From NCBI RefSeq assembly GCF_018502625.1, contig NZ_CP075566.1:625001-689000 (forward strand): DNA of 64,000 bases, read 5' to 3'. A program made the translations under genes and the position numbers. Source of the stretch: Pseudomonas hormoni (GTDB taxonomy: Bacteria; Pseudomonadota; Gammaproteobacteria; Pseudomonadales; Pseudomonadaceae). The notes beneath the pieces were generated by a model. That model was given only the letters and a program-made list of their open reading frames with translations, was not told the origin of the DNA and ran no database searches. Of this stretch, positions 8,800 through 17,463 are shown one piece after another (within the stretch, counting starts at the first letter, position 1; the number at the start of each line of letters is the position of its first letter).

Positions 8800-8867
8800 T
8801 GTAGGAGCACGGCTTGCCGGCGATGGCGTCCTTGAAATCGCCATCGCGAGCAAGCTCTGCTCCTACA
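8800..8867. repeat. REPIN (REP pair, GTAGGAGC class)
   Basis: Two inverted copies of the GTAGGAGC core flank GCTTGC-type palindromes and a short spacer. The right copy overlaps the last codon of trmO: its TAG (minus strand, 8863-8865) is the stop codon. Confidence 0.9.
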
Positions 8868-9564
8868 AATCAGGGGCAAGAATGACTTCAAGAACGCGGA
8901 TCAGCTCCGGTGTCGGATAATGCCACCGCACATCCACATCCCAAAACTGCGCCCCATACTCCCGCTCAGGCGCAGGAGTTTGGTATGCAGGGCGCGGATC
9001 CTGCGCCAGACATTGCTCAATGAGCTCAACCAGTGGCTCTTCAAGGCGCTGAGCATGCCCGTGCGCTTGCTGCAACGCCGAATCCGCCCACTGCACGGGA
9101 ATCAACTGTGGTGCAGCGCTGGCGATGCTGTTGGAGGCCTTATCGATGATGTCGGCGTAAGGCACGTAGGGTTTGATGTCGAGAATCGGTGTGCCGTCGA
9201 GTAGGTCGATGCCGGATATCCACAGGCGATTGGCTTCGACTTTATCCAGCTTCACCACCGATTGACCTATGCCATTGGGCCGGTGCGTCGCGCGGGTGGC
9301 GAACACGCCCATGGACTTGTTGCCGCCAAGACGAGGCGGGCGGACTTTCAGGCGTGGTTTTTCTTCCAGGGCCTGGTGAAACAGAAACAGAAGCCAGACG
9401 TGACTCACTTGCTCCAGACCTTGCACCGCATCGCCCTGATCGAACGGCGCCACCAGTTCCAGCACGCCGCGAGCGGCTGGCGCCAGTTGCGGCTGGCGCG
9501 GGATGGCGAACTTCTCCTTGAAGCAGGAGCGCACGAAGCCGATGGGGGAAACGCTGTAGGTCAT
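8863..9564 (-). CDS. trmO: tRNA (t6A37) N6-methyltransferase TrmO
   Basis: The 233-residue protein begins MTYSVSPIGFVRSCFKEKFA and contains the TrmO/TsaA motifs RPNGIGQSVVKL and GIDLLDGTPILDIKPYVPYAD. TrmO uses S-adenosylmethionine to methylate N6-threonylcarbamoyladenosine in certain tRNAs. Length and both domains (beta-barrel core, small C-terminal region) are complete. The stop codon lies inside a REP sequence. An in-frame upstream Met at 9654 gives only low-complexity Pro-rich residues and is rejected. Confidence 0.9.
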   Translation of the reverse strand: MTYSVSPIGFVRSCFKEKFAIPRQPQLAPAARGVLELVAPFDQGDAVQGLEQVSHVWLLFLFHQALEEKPRLKVRPPRLGGNKSMGVFATRATHRPNGIGQSVVKLDKVEANRLWISGIDLLDGTPILDIKPYVPYADIIDKASNSIASAAPQLIPVQWADSALQQAHGHAQRLEEPLVELIEQCLAQDPRPAYQTPAPEREYGAQFWDVDVRWHYPTPELIRVLEVILAPDL

Positions 9565-9635
9565 GGTTTGAGATCGAGGCAGGAATTTGGGCGGGCATGA
9601 TAACCCGGCGGGCCTCAAGTCTGGTGGTGGCTGGG

Positions 9636-9742
9636 GCGGCCTCTTCGCGGGCAAGCCTTGCTCCTACAGGGTTCTTTGGCGTACACAAACTCTGTGTTCG
9701 CCAAAGAACCCTGTAGGAGCAAGGCTTGCCCGCGATGGCCGC
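9636..9742. repeat. Long REPIN palindrome (GTAGGAGC class)
   Basis: Arms of about 45 bp run from GCGGCC (9636) to GGCCGC (9742) around a short centre. Each contains a TCGCGGGCAAGCCTTGC REP core plus GGTTCTTTGGCG. The element separates trmO and rhlG. Confidence 0.9.
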
Positions 9743-9751
9743 ACCGCCGAT

Positions 9752-10522
9752 CTAGAGACTGAACCCTCCATCCAGCGGAATAATATTCCCGGTCATATAC
9801 GCCCCAGCCGTACTCGCCAGACTGATCGCCAACGCCGCCATCTCTTCTTCCCGGCCCCAGCGCTTCATCGGAATCAGCGCGGTATCCTCCGCCAACGCCT
9901 GCTCATCATTGCCGATGTGCTGAGTCATTTTGCTCGGAAAGCGCCCCGGCGCGATCACGTTAACGTTGATGTGCTGGCTCACCAGTTCCCGCGCCAGAAT
10001 CCGCGACAGTTGATGCAGAGCCGCTTTACTCGGCCCATAGGCATAAGCCTGTTCGCCGAAGGAAGAAATCCCCGCCACCGAGCCGATGTTGATGATCCGC
10101 GCCGGACTCGCTTCGGACCCGGCCTTGCGCAGCAGCGGCAAGAACTGCTGGATGCAGTTGAACACCGACGTCACGTTGAGCTGCATGACCTTTTCCCAGC
10201 CCTTGACCGGGTAACTCTCAAGCGGCGCGCCCCAGGTGGTGCCGGCGTTGTTCACCAGAATATCCAGATGGCTGATCTGTTCACCCAGCCGCGAGGCCAG
10301 TTGCAGCACACCTTCTTCGGTGGCCAGATTGGCCGCCACCCCGTGACAAACACCGAATGCGCTCAACTCGTCAGCGGTTTGCTGACAGGCTTCGGCATCC
10401 CGCGCGCAGACGTACACCGCAGCGCCGGCCTCGACATAGGCCTTGGCGATCATTTTGCCGATACCACGGGTGCCGCCGGTCACCAGAGCGGTGCGGCCTT
10501 GCAGGGAAAAGTACGGGTGCAT
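9752..10522 (-). CDS. rhlG: Short-chain dehydrogenase, RhlG-like
   Basis: The 256-residue protein has the SDR cofactor motif TGGTRGIG (residues 16-23), NNAG, the catalytic Ser of INIGSVAG, and YAYGPSKAALHQ (Tyr/Lys). The start MHPYFSLQGRTALVTGG and the end IPLDGGFSL match P. aeruginosa RhlG as I recall it. RhlG is an NADPH-dependent beta-ketoacyl reductase linked to rhamnolipid and PHA precursor supply, though its in vivo role is debated. No rhlA or rhlB genes are present here. Confidence 0.85.
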   Translation of the reverse strand: MHPYFSLQGRTALVTGGTRGIGKMIAKAYVEAGAAVYVCARDAEACQQTADELSAFGVCHGVAANLATEEGVLQLASRLGEQISHLDILVNNAGTTWGAPLESYPVKGWEKVMQLNVTSVFNCIQQFLPLLRKAGSEASPARIINIGSVAGISSFGEQAYAYGPSKAALHQLSRILARELVSQHINVNVIAPGRFPSKMTQHIGNDEQALAEDTALIPMKRWGREEEMAALAISLASTAGAYMTGNIIPLDGGFSL

Positions 10523-10632
10523 GGCGAATCCTGAGAGCTGAGGGTCAATACACCCTAGTCGTCAGCCGCCGGAAGCGGAGCCACTATTTTTGCGCGGAAT
10601 GAGCGTTCATACAGCCGGACCTGCCGCGGCCT

Positions 10633-10702
10633 CTGTAGGAGCACAGCTTGCTGGCGAAGGCGTTTTGAAGATCGCCTTCGCCAGCAAGCTGTGCTCCTAC
10701 AG
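10633..10702. repeat. REPIN, perfect 30-bp arms (GTAGGAGC class)
   Basis: CTGTAGGAGCACAGCTTGCT at the left has its exact reverse complement at the right, around a 10-base centre (TTTTGAAGAT). Confidence 0.95.
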
Positions 10703-10717
10703 GGTGCGCGGCGCGGA

Positions 10718-11188
10718 TTATTGCGGGCGAACGCGCAGGGTCAGGCCCTTGAGGAAATTGCGCAGCAACTGGTCGCCGCACGGACGGTAGTTGGTGTGGC
10801 CGAACTTGCGGAACAGCGCGCTCAGCTCAGGCTTGGACACCGGGAACTCCGCGGCCTTGAGGATCGCGTGCATGTCGTCTTCCTTCAGTTCGAAGGCCAC
10901 ACGCAGCTTTTTCAGGATGATGTTGTTGGTGACCGGCACTTCGATCGGCTGTGGCGGACGGCTTTCGTCCTTGCCACGCTTGAAGATCACCAGGCCGTCG
11001 AGGAAATGCGCCATGACTTCGTCCGGGCAGCGTACGAAACCTTCCTCGTCTTCTTCTTTCTTGTCGAGGTAGGTCAGCAGGTCTTCCAGGGACACGTCCA
11101 TGCCGCCGAGCTTGATGATCTCGATGACTTTCTTGTCGCTGATGTCGAGCATGTAGCGCACGCTGCGCAGTACGTCGTTATGAATCAT
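10718..11188 (-). CDS. DUF1456 (YehS-like) protein
   Basis: The 156-residue protein is built of two repeated helical modules, MIHNDVLRSVRYMLDISDKK (residues 1-20) and NNIILKKLRVAFELKEDDMH, the hallmark of DUF1456/YehS. Its biochemical role is unknown. ATG 11188 gives the canonical N-terminus; a TTG three codons upstream is possible. It lies downstream of the RsuA-type gene on the same strand with a 75-bp gap that holds a GC-rich hairpin (11216-11238). Confidence 0.85.
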   Translation of the reverse strand: MIHNDVLRSVRYMLDISDKKVIEIIKLGGMDVSLEDLLTYLDKKEEDEEGFVRCPDEVMAHFLDGLVIFKRGKDESRPPQPIEVPVTNNIILKKLRVAFELKEDDMHAILKAAEFPVSKPELSALFRKFGHTNYRPCGDQLLRNFLKGLTLRVRPQ

Positions 11189-11263
11189 GGTGTGCAATCC
11201 TGATATTCAGCAGTGGGCGCCGCATAAACAGCGGCGCCGAAATGTGTGGCGGCGTGAAAAGTC

Positions 11264-11974
11264 TTAGAACTTCTCTTTGCCGGACAGGTAGCGCCATTGG
11301 CCCAACGGCACTTTGCCGATGGACACGCCGCCGATGCGGATGCGGCGGATGGCGACGACCTTCAGGCCGACGGCCTGGCAGAACAGGGCGATCACGCCCG
11401 GTTGTGGGTTCTTCATCGCAAAACGCAGGCGGTTTTCGTTCTGCCAGCTGGCTTTGACCGGCGGCAGTTCCTTACCCTTGTAGGTCAGACCGTGGTTCAG
11501 GCGATTGAGGCCGTGAGCCACCATGTCGCCTTCAACCTCGACCACATACTCTTGCTCGATTTTCGCGGAATCGGCGGTGAGCTTGCGCAGAATCTTCCAG
11601 TCCTGGGTGAACACCAGCAGACCGCTGGCGTTGGCCTGCAGGTCGGTACTGGCGGTCAGGCGCAGGAAATGACCCTTGAGCGGACGTTTGCTGAAACGGT
11701 GCTCTTCGCTCAGGGTTTCAGCGCTGATGGTCGCCATGGCCGTTTCCGCGTCCATGCCTGCCGCCACGTTGAACAGGATGGTTACCGGCTCCGGCGCGGT
11801 GGCCTGGGCCTGCGGGTCGAGCTCGACTTTCTGGATGTCGACCTTGAACTGCGGCTCGTCGATGACTTCGCCGTCCACGGTGACCCAGCCGCCCTCGATG
11901 AACAGCTCAGCCTCCCGACGGGAACAGCCGACGAGTTCGATGAGGCGTTTGGAGAGACGAATCGGGTCAGTCAT
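11264..11974 (-). CDS. RsuA/RluF-family rRNA pseudouridine synthase
   Basis: The 236-residue protein has an N-terminal S4 RNA-binding domain (IRLSKRLIELVGCSRREAEL) and an RsuA-type catalytic domain. The usual GRLD motif is replaced by ASTDL followed by ANASGLLVFTQD, keeping the Asp. The family isomerises specific uridines in rRNA; the target site here cannot be told from sequence. The later motif KVVAIRRIRIGGVSIGKV is typical of the family. Confidence 0.85.
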   Translation of the reverse strand: MTDPIRLSKRLIELVGCSRREAELFIEGGWVTVDGEVIDEPQFKVDIQKVELDPQAQATAPEPVTILFNVAAGMDAETAMATISAETLSEEHRFSKRPLKGHFLRLTASTDLQANASGLLVFTQDWKILRKLTADSAKIEQEYVVEVEGDMVAHGLNRLNHGLTYKGKELPPVKASWQNENRLRFAMKNPQPGVIALFCQAVGLKVVAIRRIRIGGVSIGKVPLGQWRYLSGKEKF

Positions 11975-12058
11975 GACAGGGCCGTAACAAAAAAGGGGTG
12001 GGCATTGTACCTGCTGGGCGCCGGTTAATCCCGGCTCCATTTCAATGCAGTTGCATTT

Positions 12059-12150
12059 CCTGTGGGAGCTGGCCTTCCAGCGATTGCATCACCTCGGTGT
12101 ACCTGACAAACCGTAGCGTCTGCATCGCTGGCAGGCCAGCCCCCACAGGG
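12059..12150. repeat. REP-like inverted repeat (TGTGGGAGCTGGCC class)
   Basis: CCTGTGGGAGCTGGCCT at the left and AGGCCAGCCCCCACAGG at the right form imperfect arms with inner GCGATTGCA / TGCATCGC pairing. It differs in core sequence from the GTAGGAGC class. Confidence 0.8.
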
Positions 12151-12163
12151 GTTCTATAGTGTG

Positions 12164-12637
12164 TCAGGCATGTTTTGAGCGCTGCTGGTTTTGGCGCAGC
12201 CGCATGTGCAGCAGCGGATAAGGCTGGCCCATGCCGTCATGCTCGGTGCGGCCGATCACCTCGAAACCCTGTTTGAAGTAGAAGCCCAAGGCCTGCGGGT
12301 TTTGCTCGTTGACGTCCAGTTCATCGGCGTTCAGGTGTTCCAGGGCATAACGCAGCAACTGCTTTCCAAGGCCCTGGCCGCGATGAGCGGGGTCGATGAA
12401 GAGCATTTCAATCTTGCCCGCCGCGACGCCGGCGAACCCGGTGATGCGCTGGCGCGAGTCTTTGGTGCAGATCAGCATCACCGCGTCGAGGTACCGCGTC
12501 AGCACCAGATTCTTCAGCAGTTCGATGTAGCTCTCGGGCAGAAAGTCGTGGGTAGCGCGCACCGAGGCTTCCCAGACTTGCGTCAGTTCTTGATAGTCGC
12601 TCTGTTTCGGCGTGTGGATGACCGAATGTTGGCGCAT
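12164..12637 (-). CDS. GNAT-family N-acetyltransferase
   Basis: The 157-residue protein shows the GNAT fold with the acetyl-CoA motif A segment IDPAHRGQGLGKQLLRYAL and motif B NPQALGFYFKQGFEVIGR. The substrate is unknown. ATG 12637 (MRQHSVIHTPKQSDYQELTQ) gives a full domain; upstream in-frame residues to 12721 look non-coding. It lies downstream of rimO, after rimO's terminator. Confidence 0.85.
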   Translation of the reverse strand: MRQHSVIHTPKQSDYQELTQVWEASVRATHDFLPESYIELLKNLVLTRYLDAVMLICTKDSRQRITGFAGVAAGKIEMLFIDPAHRGQGLGKQLLRYALEHLNADELDVNEQNPQALGFYFKQGFEVIGRTEHDGMGQPYPLLHMRLRQNQQRSKHA

Positions 12638-12698
12638 GGCCGGCAGCCCCTTTTGCAATGGAATGTGCGAGTCCTTTCTCACCTGAAACGATAGCCGT

Positions 12699-12737
12699 AA
12701 AAAAGCCCCGCATCTCGTCAAGAGAGCAGGGCTTTTC
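12699..12737 (-). terminator. Intrinsic terminator after rimO
   Basis: Read on the minus strand, GAAAAGCCCTGC pairs with GCGGGGCTTTT, followed by a T run. It lies just beyond the rimO stop at 12751. Confidence 0.85.
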
Positions 12738-12750
12738 GTATTTTTTGCGT

Positions 12751-14088
12751 TTAGATCTGTTCAGCCCACAAGTCGTATTCGTCGGCGTCGGTCACTTTGC
12801 ACCAGACTTTGTCGCCCGGCTTCAGGTTGCTGCCGTTGTCGATGAACACGTTGCCGTCGATTTCCGGGGCGTCGAAGAAGCAACGACCCACTGCGCCTTG
12901 CTCGTCGACTTCATCGACCAGCACTTCGATTTCACGGCCGACGCGCATTTGCAGACGCGCCGAGCTGATGGCTTGCTGGTGCGCCATGAAGCGGTCCCAA
13001 CGGTCTTGCTTGACGTCGTCCGGCACGATGTCCAGGTCGAGGTCGTTGGCCGGTGCGCCTTCGACTGGCGAGTACTGGAAGCAGCCGACGCGGTCGAGCT
13101 GGGCTTCGGTCAGCCAGTTCAGCAGGTACTGGAAGTCTTCTTCGGTTTCGCCGGGGAAGCCGACGATGAAGGTCGAACGAATGATCAGGTCCGGGCAGAT
13201 CTCGCGCCAGTTCTTGATGCGCGCCAGGGTCTTGTCTTCGAAGGCCGGGCGTTTCATCGACTTCAGGACTTTCGGGCTGGCGTGCTGGAACGGGATGTCC
13301 AGGTACGGCAGGATCTTGCCGGCGGCCATCAGCGGGATCAGCTCGTCGACGTGCGGGTACGGGTAAACGTAGTGCAAGCGAACCCAGACGCCGAGGGTGC
13401 TCAGGGCTTCGCAGAGTTCGGTCATGCGGGTTTTCACCGGCATACCGTTCCAGAAACCGGTGCGATATTTCACGTCGACGCCGTAGGCGCTGGTGTCTTG
13501 CGAAATCACCAGCAGCTCTTTGACGCCGGCCTTGACCAGGCGCTGTGCCTCGTCGAGCACGTCACCGACCGGGCGGCTGACCAGCTTGCCGCGCATCGAC
13601 GGGATGATGCAGAAGCTGCAACTGTGGTTGCAGCCTTCGGAAATCTTCAGGTACGCGTAGTGGCGCGGGGTCAGCTTGATGCCTTGCGGCGGTACCAGGT
13701 CGATCAGCGGGTTGTGATCCTTGCGCGGTGGCACGACGTCGTGCACGGCGTTGACCACTTGCTCGTACTGCTGCGGACCGGTCACGGCCAGTACGCTCGG
13801 GTGCACGTTGCGGATGTTGCCTTCTTCGACGCCCATGCAGCCGGTCACGATGACCTTGCCGTTTTCCTTGATGGCTTCGCCGATCACTTCCAGCGATTCA
13901 GCCTTGGCCGAGTCGATGAAGCCGCAGGTGTTGACCACCACGACATCGGCGTCCTGGTAGGTGGACACAACGTCATAACCTTCCATGCGCAGCTGGGTAA
14001 GGATGCGCTCGGAGTCGACCAGTGCTTTGGGGCAACCCAGGGATACGAAGCCAACCTTTGGATTGGCCGGCGCAGGAGTGGTGGACAT
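12751..14088 (-). CDS. rimO: Ribosomal protein uS12 methylthiotransferase RimO
   Basis: The 445-residue radical-SAM enzyme has an N-terminal MTTase domain (Cys at VSLGCPK, NTCGF and VTGCMGV), the radical-SAM motif CNHSCSFC and a C-terminal TRAM domain ending [16 protein letters not shown]. RimO adds a methylthio group to Asp89 of ribosomal protein S12. A GAGG precedes ATG 14088. All six cluster-binding Cys are present. Confidence 0.98.
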   Translation of the reverse strand: MSTTPAPANPKVGFVSLGCPKALVDSERILTQLRMEGYDVVSTYQDADVVVVNTCGFIDSAKAESLEVIGEAIKENGKVIVTGCMGVEEGNIRNVHPSVLAVTGPQQYEQVVNAVHDVVPPRKDHNPLIDLVPPQGIKLTPRHYAYLKISEGCNHSCSFCIIPSMRGKLVSRPVGDVLDEAQRLVKAGVKELLVISQDTSAYGVDVKYRTGFWNGMPVKTRMTELCEALSTLGVWVRLHYVYPYPHVDELIPLMAAGKILPYLDIPFQHASPKVLKSMKRPAFEDKTLARIKNWREICPDLIIRSTFIVGFPGETEEDFQYLLNWLTEAQLDRVGCFQYSPVEGAPANDLDLDIVPDDVKQDRWDRFMAHQQAISSARLQMRVGREIEVLVDEVDEQGAVGRCFFDAPEIDGNVFIDNGSNLKPGDKVWCKVTDADEYDLWAEQI

Positions 14089-14375
14089 GTCTAACCTCGG
14101 TATTTGTGACGCCTCCAGCCGAAGACGGCAAGGCGACAAACGGGCACTTGGTGTGCCTCTGATCAAAAAGTGCGCAATTCTAGCGATGAGACGTTCACTT
14201 GACCAGCTTTATGGAGGGAAATACGACGAGTGCTGCGCTATGCTTCGCGCCGTTACGCTTTACCGATTTTTTACAATCAACAAAACGTCTGTAACGTGAA
14301 GTAAAACAGCGCATGCTGCACGACAAGCATAGTGCTTCTTATAAGAAGTCCGGGTCTGAGTAGTAGGAGTTTTGG

Positions 14376-16274
14376 ATGGGGCAGGCAAGTAGTCAGGCGG
14401 CGGGCGCGGAGCATTCGGCGGCAAAACCGATCGGCATGCTGGTCGCGGCGGTCGGGGTGGTTTATGGCGATATCGGCACGAGCCCGCTGTACACCCTCAA
14501 AGAAGTGTTTTCCAGTGCCTATGGCGTGCCCGTCAACCATGACGGGGTGCTGGGGATTCTGGCGCTGATCTTCTGGTCGTTGATCTGGGTCGTGTCGATC
14601 AAGTACATGATGTTTGTCCTGCGTGCCGACAACCAGGGCGAAGGCGGGATCATGGCCTTGACCGCGCTGGCCCGGCGGGCGGCGGGGGCATCCCAAGTTG
14701 AGGGGTTGCTGGTGGTCTGCGGGCTGATCGGTGCGGCGCTGTTCTATGGCGACAGCATGATCACCCCGGCGATTTCCGTGCTCTCGGCGATTGAAGGCCT
14801 CGGGCTGGCCTTCGAGGGCATCGACCATTGGGTCGTGCCGCTGTCGTTGATCGTACTGGTGGCGTTGTTCCTGATTCAGAGTCATGGCACCGCGCGGATC
14901 GGCATTCTGTTCGGGCCGATCATGGTCACCTGGTTCCTGGTGCTGGGCGCGCTGGGTGTCTACGGCATCCTGCAGCACCCGGAAGTGTTGCAAGCGATGA
15001 ACCCAGCGTGGGGCGTGCGCTTCTTCATGGATCACCCGGGCATGGGCGTGACGATTCTCGGTGCGGTGGTGCTGGCGTTGACTGGCGCCGAGGCGCTGTA
15101 CGCCGACATGGGCCACTTCGGGCGCAAGCCGATTGCCCGCGCCTGGTTCATCCTCGTGCTGCCGGCACTGGTGCTGAACTACTTCGGCCAGGGCGCCTTG
15201 CTGCTCGGTGATCCGGAAGCGGCGCGCAACCCGTTCTATCTGTTGGCGCCAAGCTGGGCGTTGATTCCGCTGGTCGGCCTGTCGACCCTGGCCACGGTGA
15301 TCGCCTCGCAAGCGGTGATCTCCGGCGCGTTCTCCCTGACCCGGCAGGCGATCCAGCTTGGTTACATTCCGCGCATGCACATCCAGCACACCTCCAGCGC
15401 CGAACAAGGCCAGATCTACATCGGCGCGGTGAACTGGGCGCTGATGGTCGGTGTGATCCTGTTGGTGCTGGGTTTCGAATCCTCGGGCGCTCTGGCCTCG
15501 GCCTACGGTGTGGCGGTGACTGGCACGATGCTGATGACCACCATCCTGGTGTCGGCGGTGATACTGCTGCTGTGGAAATGGCCGCCGGTCCTCGCGGTTC
15601 CGCTGTTGATCGGTTTCCTGTTGGTGGACGGTCTGTACTTTGCTGCCAACGTGCCGAAAATTGTTCAGGGCGGGGCATTCCCGGTGATCGCCGGTATTGT
15701 GCTGTTTGTGCTGATGACCACCTGGAAACGCGGCAAGCAGTTGCTGGTGGAGCGTATGGACGAAGGCGGGCTTCCACTGCCGATTTTCATCAGCAGTATT
15801 GCGGTACAACCGCCGCATCGCGTCCAGGGCACCGCAGTGTTCCTCACTGCCCGTCCGGACGCCGTGCCCCACGCGTTGTTGCACAACCTGTTGCATAACC
15901 AGGTGCTGCACGAGCAAGTGGTGCTGCTGACAGTGGTGTACGAAGACATCCCGCGGGTGCCGCCACAACGACGCTTCGAGGTCGATTCCTACGGCGAAGG
16001 GTTCTTCCGGGTGATCCTGCACTTTGGCTTCATCGACGAGCCGGATGTTCCGCAAGCGCTGAAGTTGTGTCACCTCGATGACCTGGACTTCAGCCCGATG
16101 CGCACCACCTACTTCCTCAGCCGCGAGACGGTCATCGCCTCCAAGCTTGAAGGCATGGCCCGCTGGCGCGAGGCGTTGTTTGCGTTCATGTTGAAGAACG
16201 CCAACGGCAATTTGCGGTTCTTCAATTTGCCGCTGAACCGGGTGATTGAGTTGGGTACGCAGGTCGAGATGTAA
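14376..16274 (+). CDS. kup: Kup low-affinity potassium transporter
   Basis: The 632-residue protein begins with a cytoplasmic leader, then the signature [20 protein letters not shown]. Some twelve membrane segments follow up to about residue 440, then a hydrophilic C-terminal domain. It takes up K+ coupled to protons. AGGAG precedes ATG 14376. It is divergent from rimO and closed by a strong terminator. Confidence 0.97.
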   Translation: MGQASSQAAGAEHSAAKPIGMLVAAVGVVYGDIGTSPLYTLKEVFSSAYGVPVNHDGVLGILALIFWSLIWVVSIKYMMFVLRADNQGEGGIMALTALARRAAGASQVEGLLVVCGLIGAALFYGDSMITPAISVLSAIEGLGLAFEGIDHWVVPLSLIVLVALFLIQSHGTARIGILFGPIMVTWFLVLGALGVYGILQHPEVLQAMNPAWGVRFFMDHPGMGVTILGAVVLALTGAEALYADMGHFGRKPIARAWFILVLPALVLNYFGQGALLLGDPEAARNPFYLLAPSWALIPLVGLSTLATVIASQAVISGAFSLTRQAIQLGYIPRMHIQHTSSAEQGQIYIGAVNWALMVGVILLVLGFESSGALASAYGVAVTGTMLMTTILVSAVILLLWKWPPVLAVPLLIGFLLVDGLYFAANVPKIVQGGAFPVIAGIVLFVLMTTWKRGKQLLVERMDEGGLPLPIFISSIAVQPPHRVQGTAVFLTARPDAVPHALLHNLLHNQVLHEQVVLLTVVYEDIPRVPPQRRFEVDSYGEGFFRVILHFGFIDEPDVPQALKLCHLDDLDFSPMRTTYFLSRETVIASKLEGMARWREALFAFMLKNANGNLRFFNLPLNRVIELGTQVEM

Positions 16275-16287
16275 GGCCCGCGACATC

Positions 16288-16326
16288 AAAAAGCCCCCGT
16301 TGCCTTGCCGGCAGCGGGGGCTTTTT
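16288..16326 (+). terminator. Intrinsic terminator after kup
   Basis: AAAAAGCCCCCGTTGCC pairs with GGCAGCGGGGGCTTTTT. Confidence 0.9.
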
Positions 16327-16361
16327 ATTGTCTGGCGCTTACGACTGAATTGGCGGGAACT

Positions 16362-16455
16362 CCTGTGGGAGCGAGCCTGCTCGCGAAGACGTTGTGTCAG
16401 TCACATCTATGGTAGATGTGCCGCTGTCATCGCGAGCAGGCTCGCTCCCACAAGG
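16362..16455. repeat. REPIN (TGTGGGAGCGAGCC class)
   Basis: Arms CCTGTGGGAGCGAGCCTGCT and their reverse complement flank a centre that itself holds CACATCTA/TAGATGTG. It marks the left edge of the accessory island. Confidence 0.9.
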
Positions 16456-16489
16456 AATCTGTGGCGCCTGCTGAATTGCGCTCAGGCCA

Positions 16490-16792
16490 TCATATTTTAG
16501 ATTCGGTATTCGTCGCAGCCGGTCGCTCCAGCACCTTCACCGCATCATCAACCACGGCCTTGCTCATCGCCGTCAGGTAATGCGCGGCCCAGATGTGTCG
16601 GTCGGTATCGCGGTTGAAGGCAGCATCTCGGGTGAGTTCCTTGGCGAGGAACAGGAAGTCAGAGGCCATGGCTAACGCATCACCGAGGGGAACGTCTCGA
16701 CTGACAATGGAACAGCGCCTGGTTTGAGCAGTAGATGAAGGGGGTGAGGCCGATGGTTTTCAGCTCTGAAGGTACGGATTTGTTTTGCTCAT
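16490..16792 (-). pseudogene. Frameshifted small DUF3077-like protein gene
   Basis: An AAGGAG seven bases before ATG 16792 begins MSKTNPYLQS, then hits TGA. The expected continuation, ELKTIGLTPFIYCSNQALFH, lies in a second frame. The conserved C-terminal half, VSRDVPLGDALAMASDFLFL through HIWAAHYLTAMSKAVVDDAV, lies in a third frame and ends at TGA 16490. So two small indels break one gene of about 100 residues; the second looks like one extra T after CAT. This resembles small Pseudomonas DUF3077-type proteins of unknown function. Family assignment is from memory. Confidence 0.7.
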
Positions 16793-17005
16793 TGTTTCGC
16801 TCCTTAAAACGAGGAGCTGCCGCATTCGTTACCACACGAATGGGTGGCAGCTGTACGCAGGGTGGTAAACCGGTGGAGCAAAGGAACCGGCAGACCCGAA
16901 GGTCTCCCACGCACAGCCGCCTTAACACGGGATTACAGACGTAAAAACGCACGAACCGTGATGGGAGCGGTGTTGCACTTTGCCTAACCGGGTTACCACA
17001 CCCGA
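16793..17005 (-). promoter_or_regulatory. Highly structured leader upstream of the DUF3077-like gene
   Basis: Read on the minus strand there are several hairpins. CGGGT-GTGGTA-ACCCG is at 16989-17004. AGACC-TTCG-GGTCT, a UUCG tetraloop, is at 16892-16905. CCGGT/ACCGG is at 16870-16890. A long stem CAGCTGCC...GGCAGCT encloses CATTCGT-GTGGTA-ACGAATG (16823-16842). Finally GCTCCT-N7-AGGAGC (16799-16817) pairs with the Shine-Dalgarno. The last two stems share bases, so they exclude each other. Two loops are identical (GTGGTA), and a single-stranded segment (16862-16867) is complementary to them. Confidence 0.5.
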
Positions 17006-17415
17006 TCGCTGAATGGTCAGCGACGTCCGGAGACTATCCCGTCGAAGAAAAGCGCAACAAGGCATCAAAGTGCCCAAAAAACACGATTCGGAGTTTGCCT
17101 ACAAGGTCTGCGGGCGTCATCTGATATCGCGCCGTCTGAAACAAACAAAAACTAAACGCCACGAGCGCAATCAACTGGCGGCGGTAATTATCAATGTTGA
17201 TGTATATCCAGGGAATGCTCGACGAGCTGAATGACCTTCTGATTGAAGTAGCCGCTCTGGAACGCCTGACCGGTTTTGATGAGGTCGACGCAATTAGCGA
17301 CGACGATATGCGGGCTCGGTACGCCAGGAAAGGCCGACGGAGCTGGGCATGGCGCGTCTCTCAACAGCATCTGATGTATCGATTGGGTCTTGACGACTCA
17401 ATATTTTCAATGAGA
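17006..17415. other. Stretch without a convincing gene
   Basis: An open frame in phase with the HTH gene runs from ATG 17194 (MLMYIQGMLDELNDLLIEVA), but it has no Shine-Dalgarno and no family I recognise. It would also place the 17416-17449 palindrome inside coding sequence. It may be a remnant of an older gene or plain 5' flank of the cassette. Confidence 0.4.
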
Positions 17416-17449
17416 CAAGTGTCCACGTTTTATGGAATGTGGACACTTG
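17416..17449 (+). promoter_or_regulatory. Palindromic operator before the HTH-NTase-PP2C cassette
   Basis: CAAGTGTCCAC (17416-17426) and GTGGACACTTG (17439-17449) are perfect 11-base arms around a 12-base AT-rich centre. They lie 14 bases before the GTG start of the HTH gene. This is the geometry of an operator for a dimeric HTH protein, most simply the cassette's own first gene. A hairpin in the leader RNA is the alternative. Confidence 0.6.
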
Positions 17450-17463
17450 GGGTTTTTAGCATT

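Noticed and set aside
9636..9742. Long palindrome as an insertion-sequence end or CRISPR repeat
   Set aside because: There is no transposase gene or regular spacer array; the core matches the dispersed REP sequences elsewhere in the window.
14277..16289. 670-codon open frame antisense to kup
   Set aside because: His/Gln/Arg-rich translation is the typical shadow of a GC-rich membrane-protein gene; kup is certain.
17194..17463. N-terminal extension of the HTH gene from ATG 17194
   Set aside because: There is no Shine-Dalgarno and no recognised domain, and it would bury a perfect palindrome in coding sequence; GTG 17464 is preferred, though not proven.
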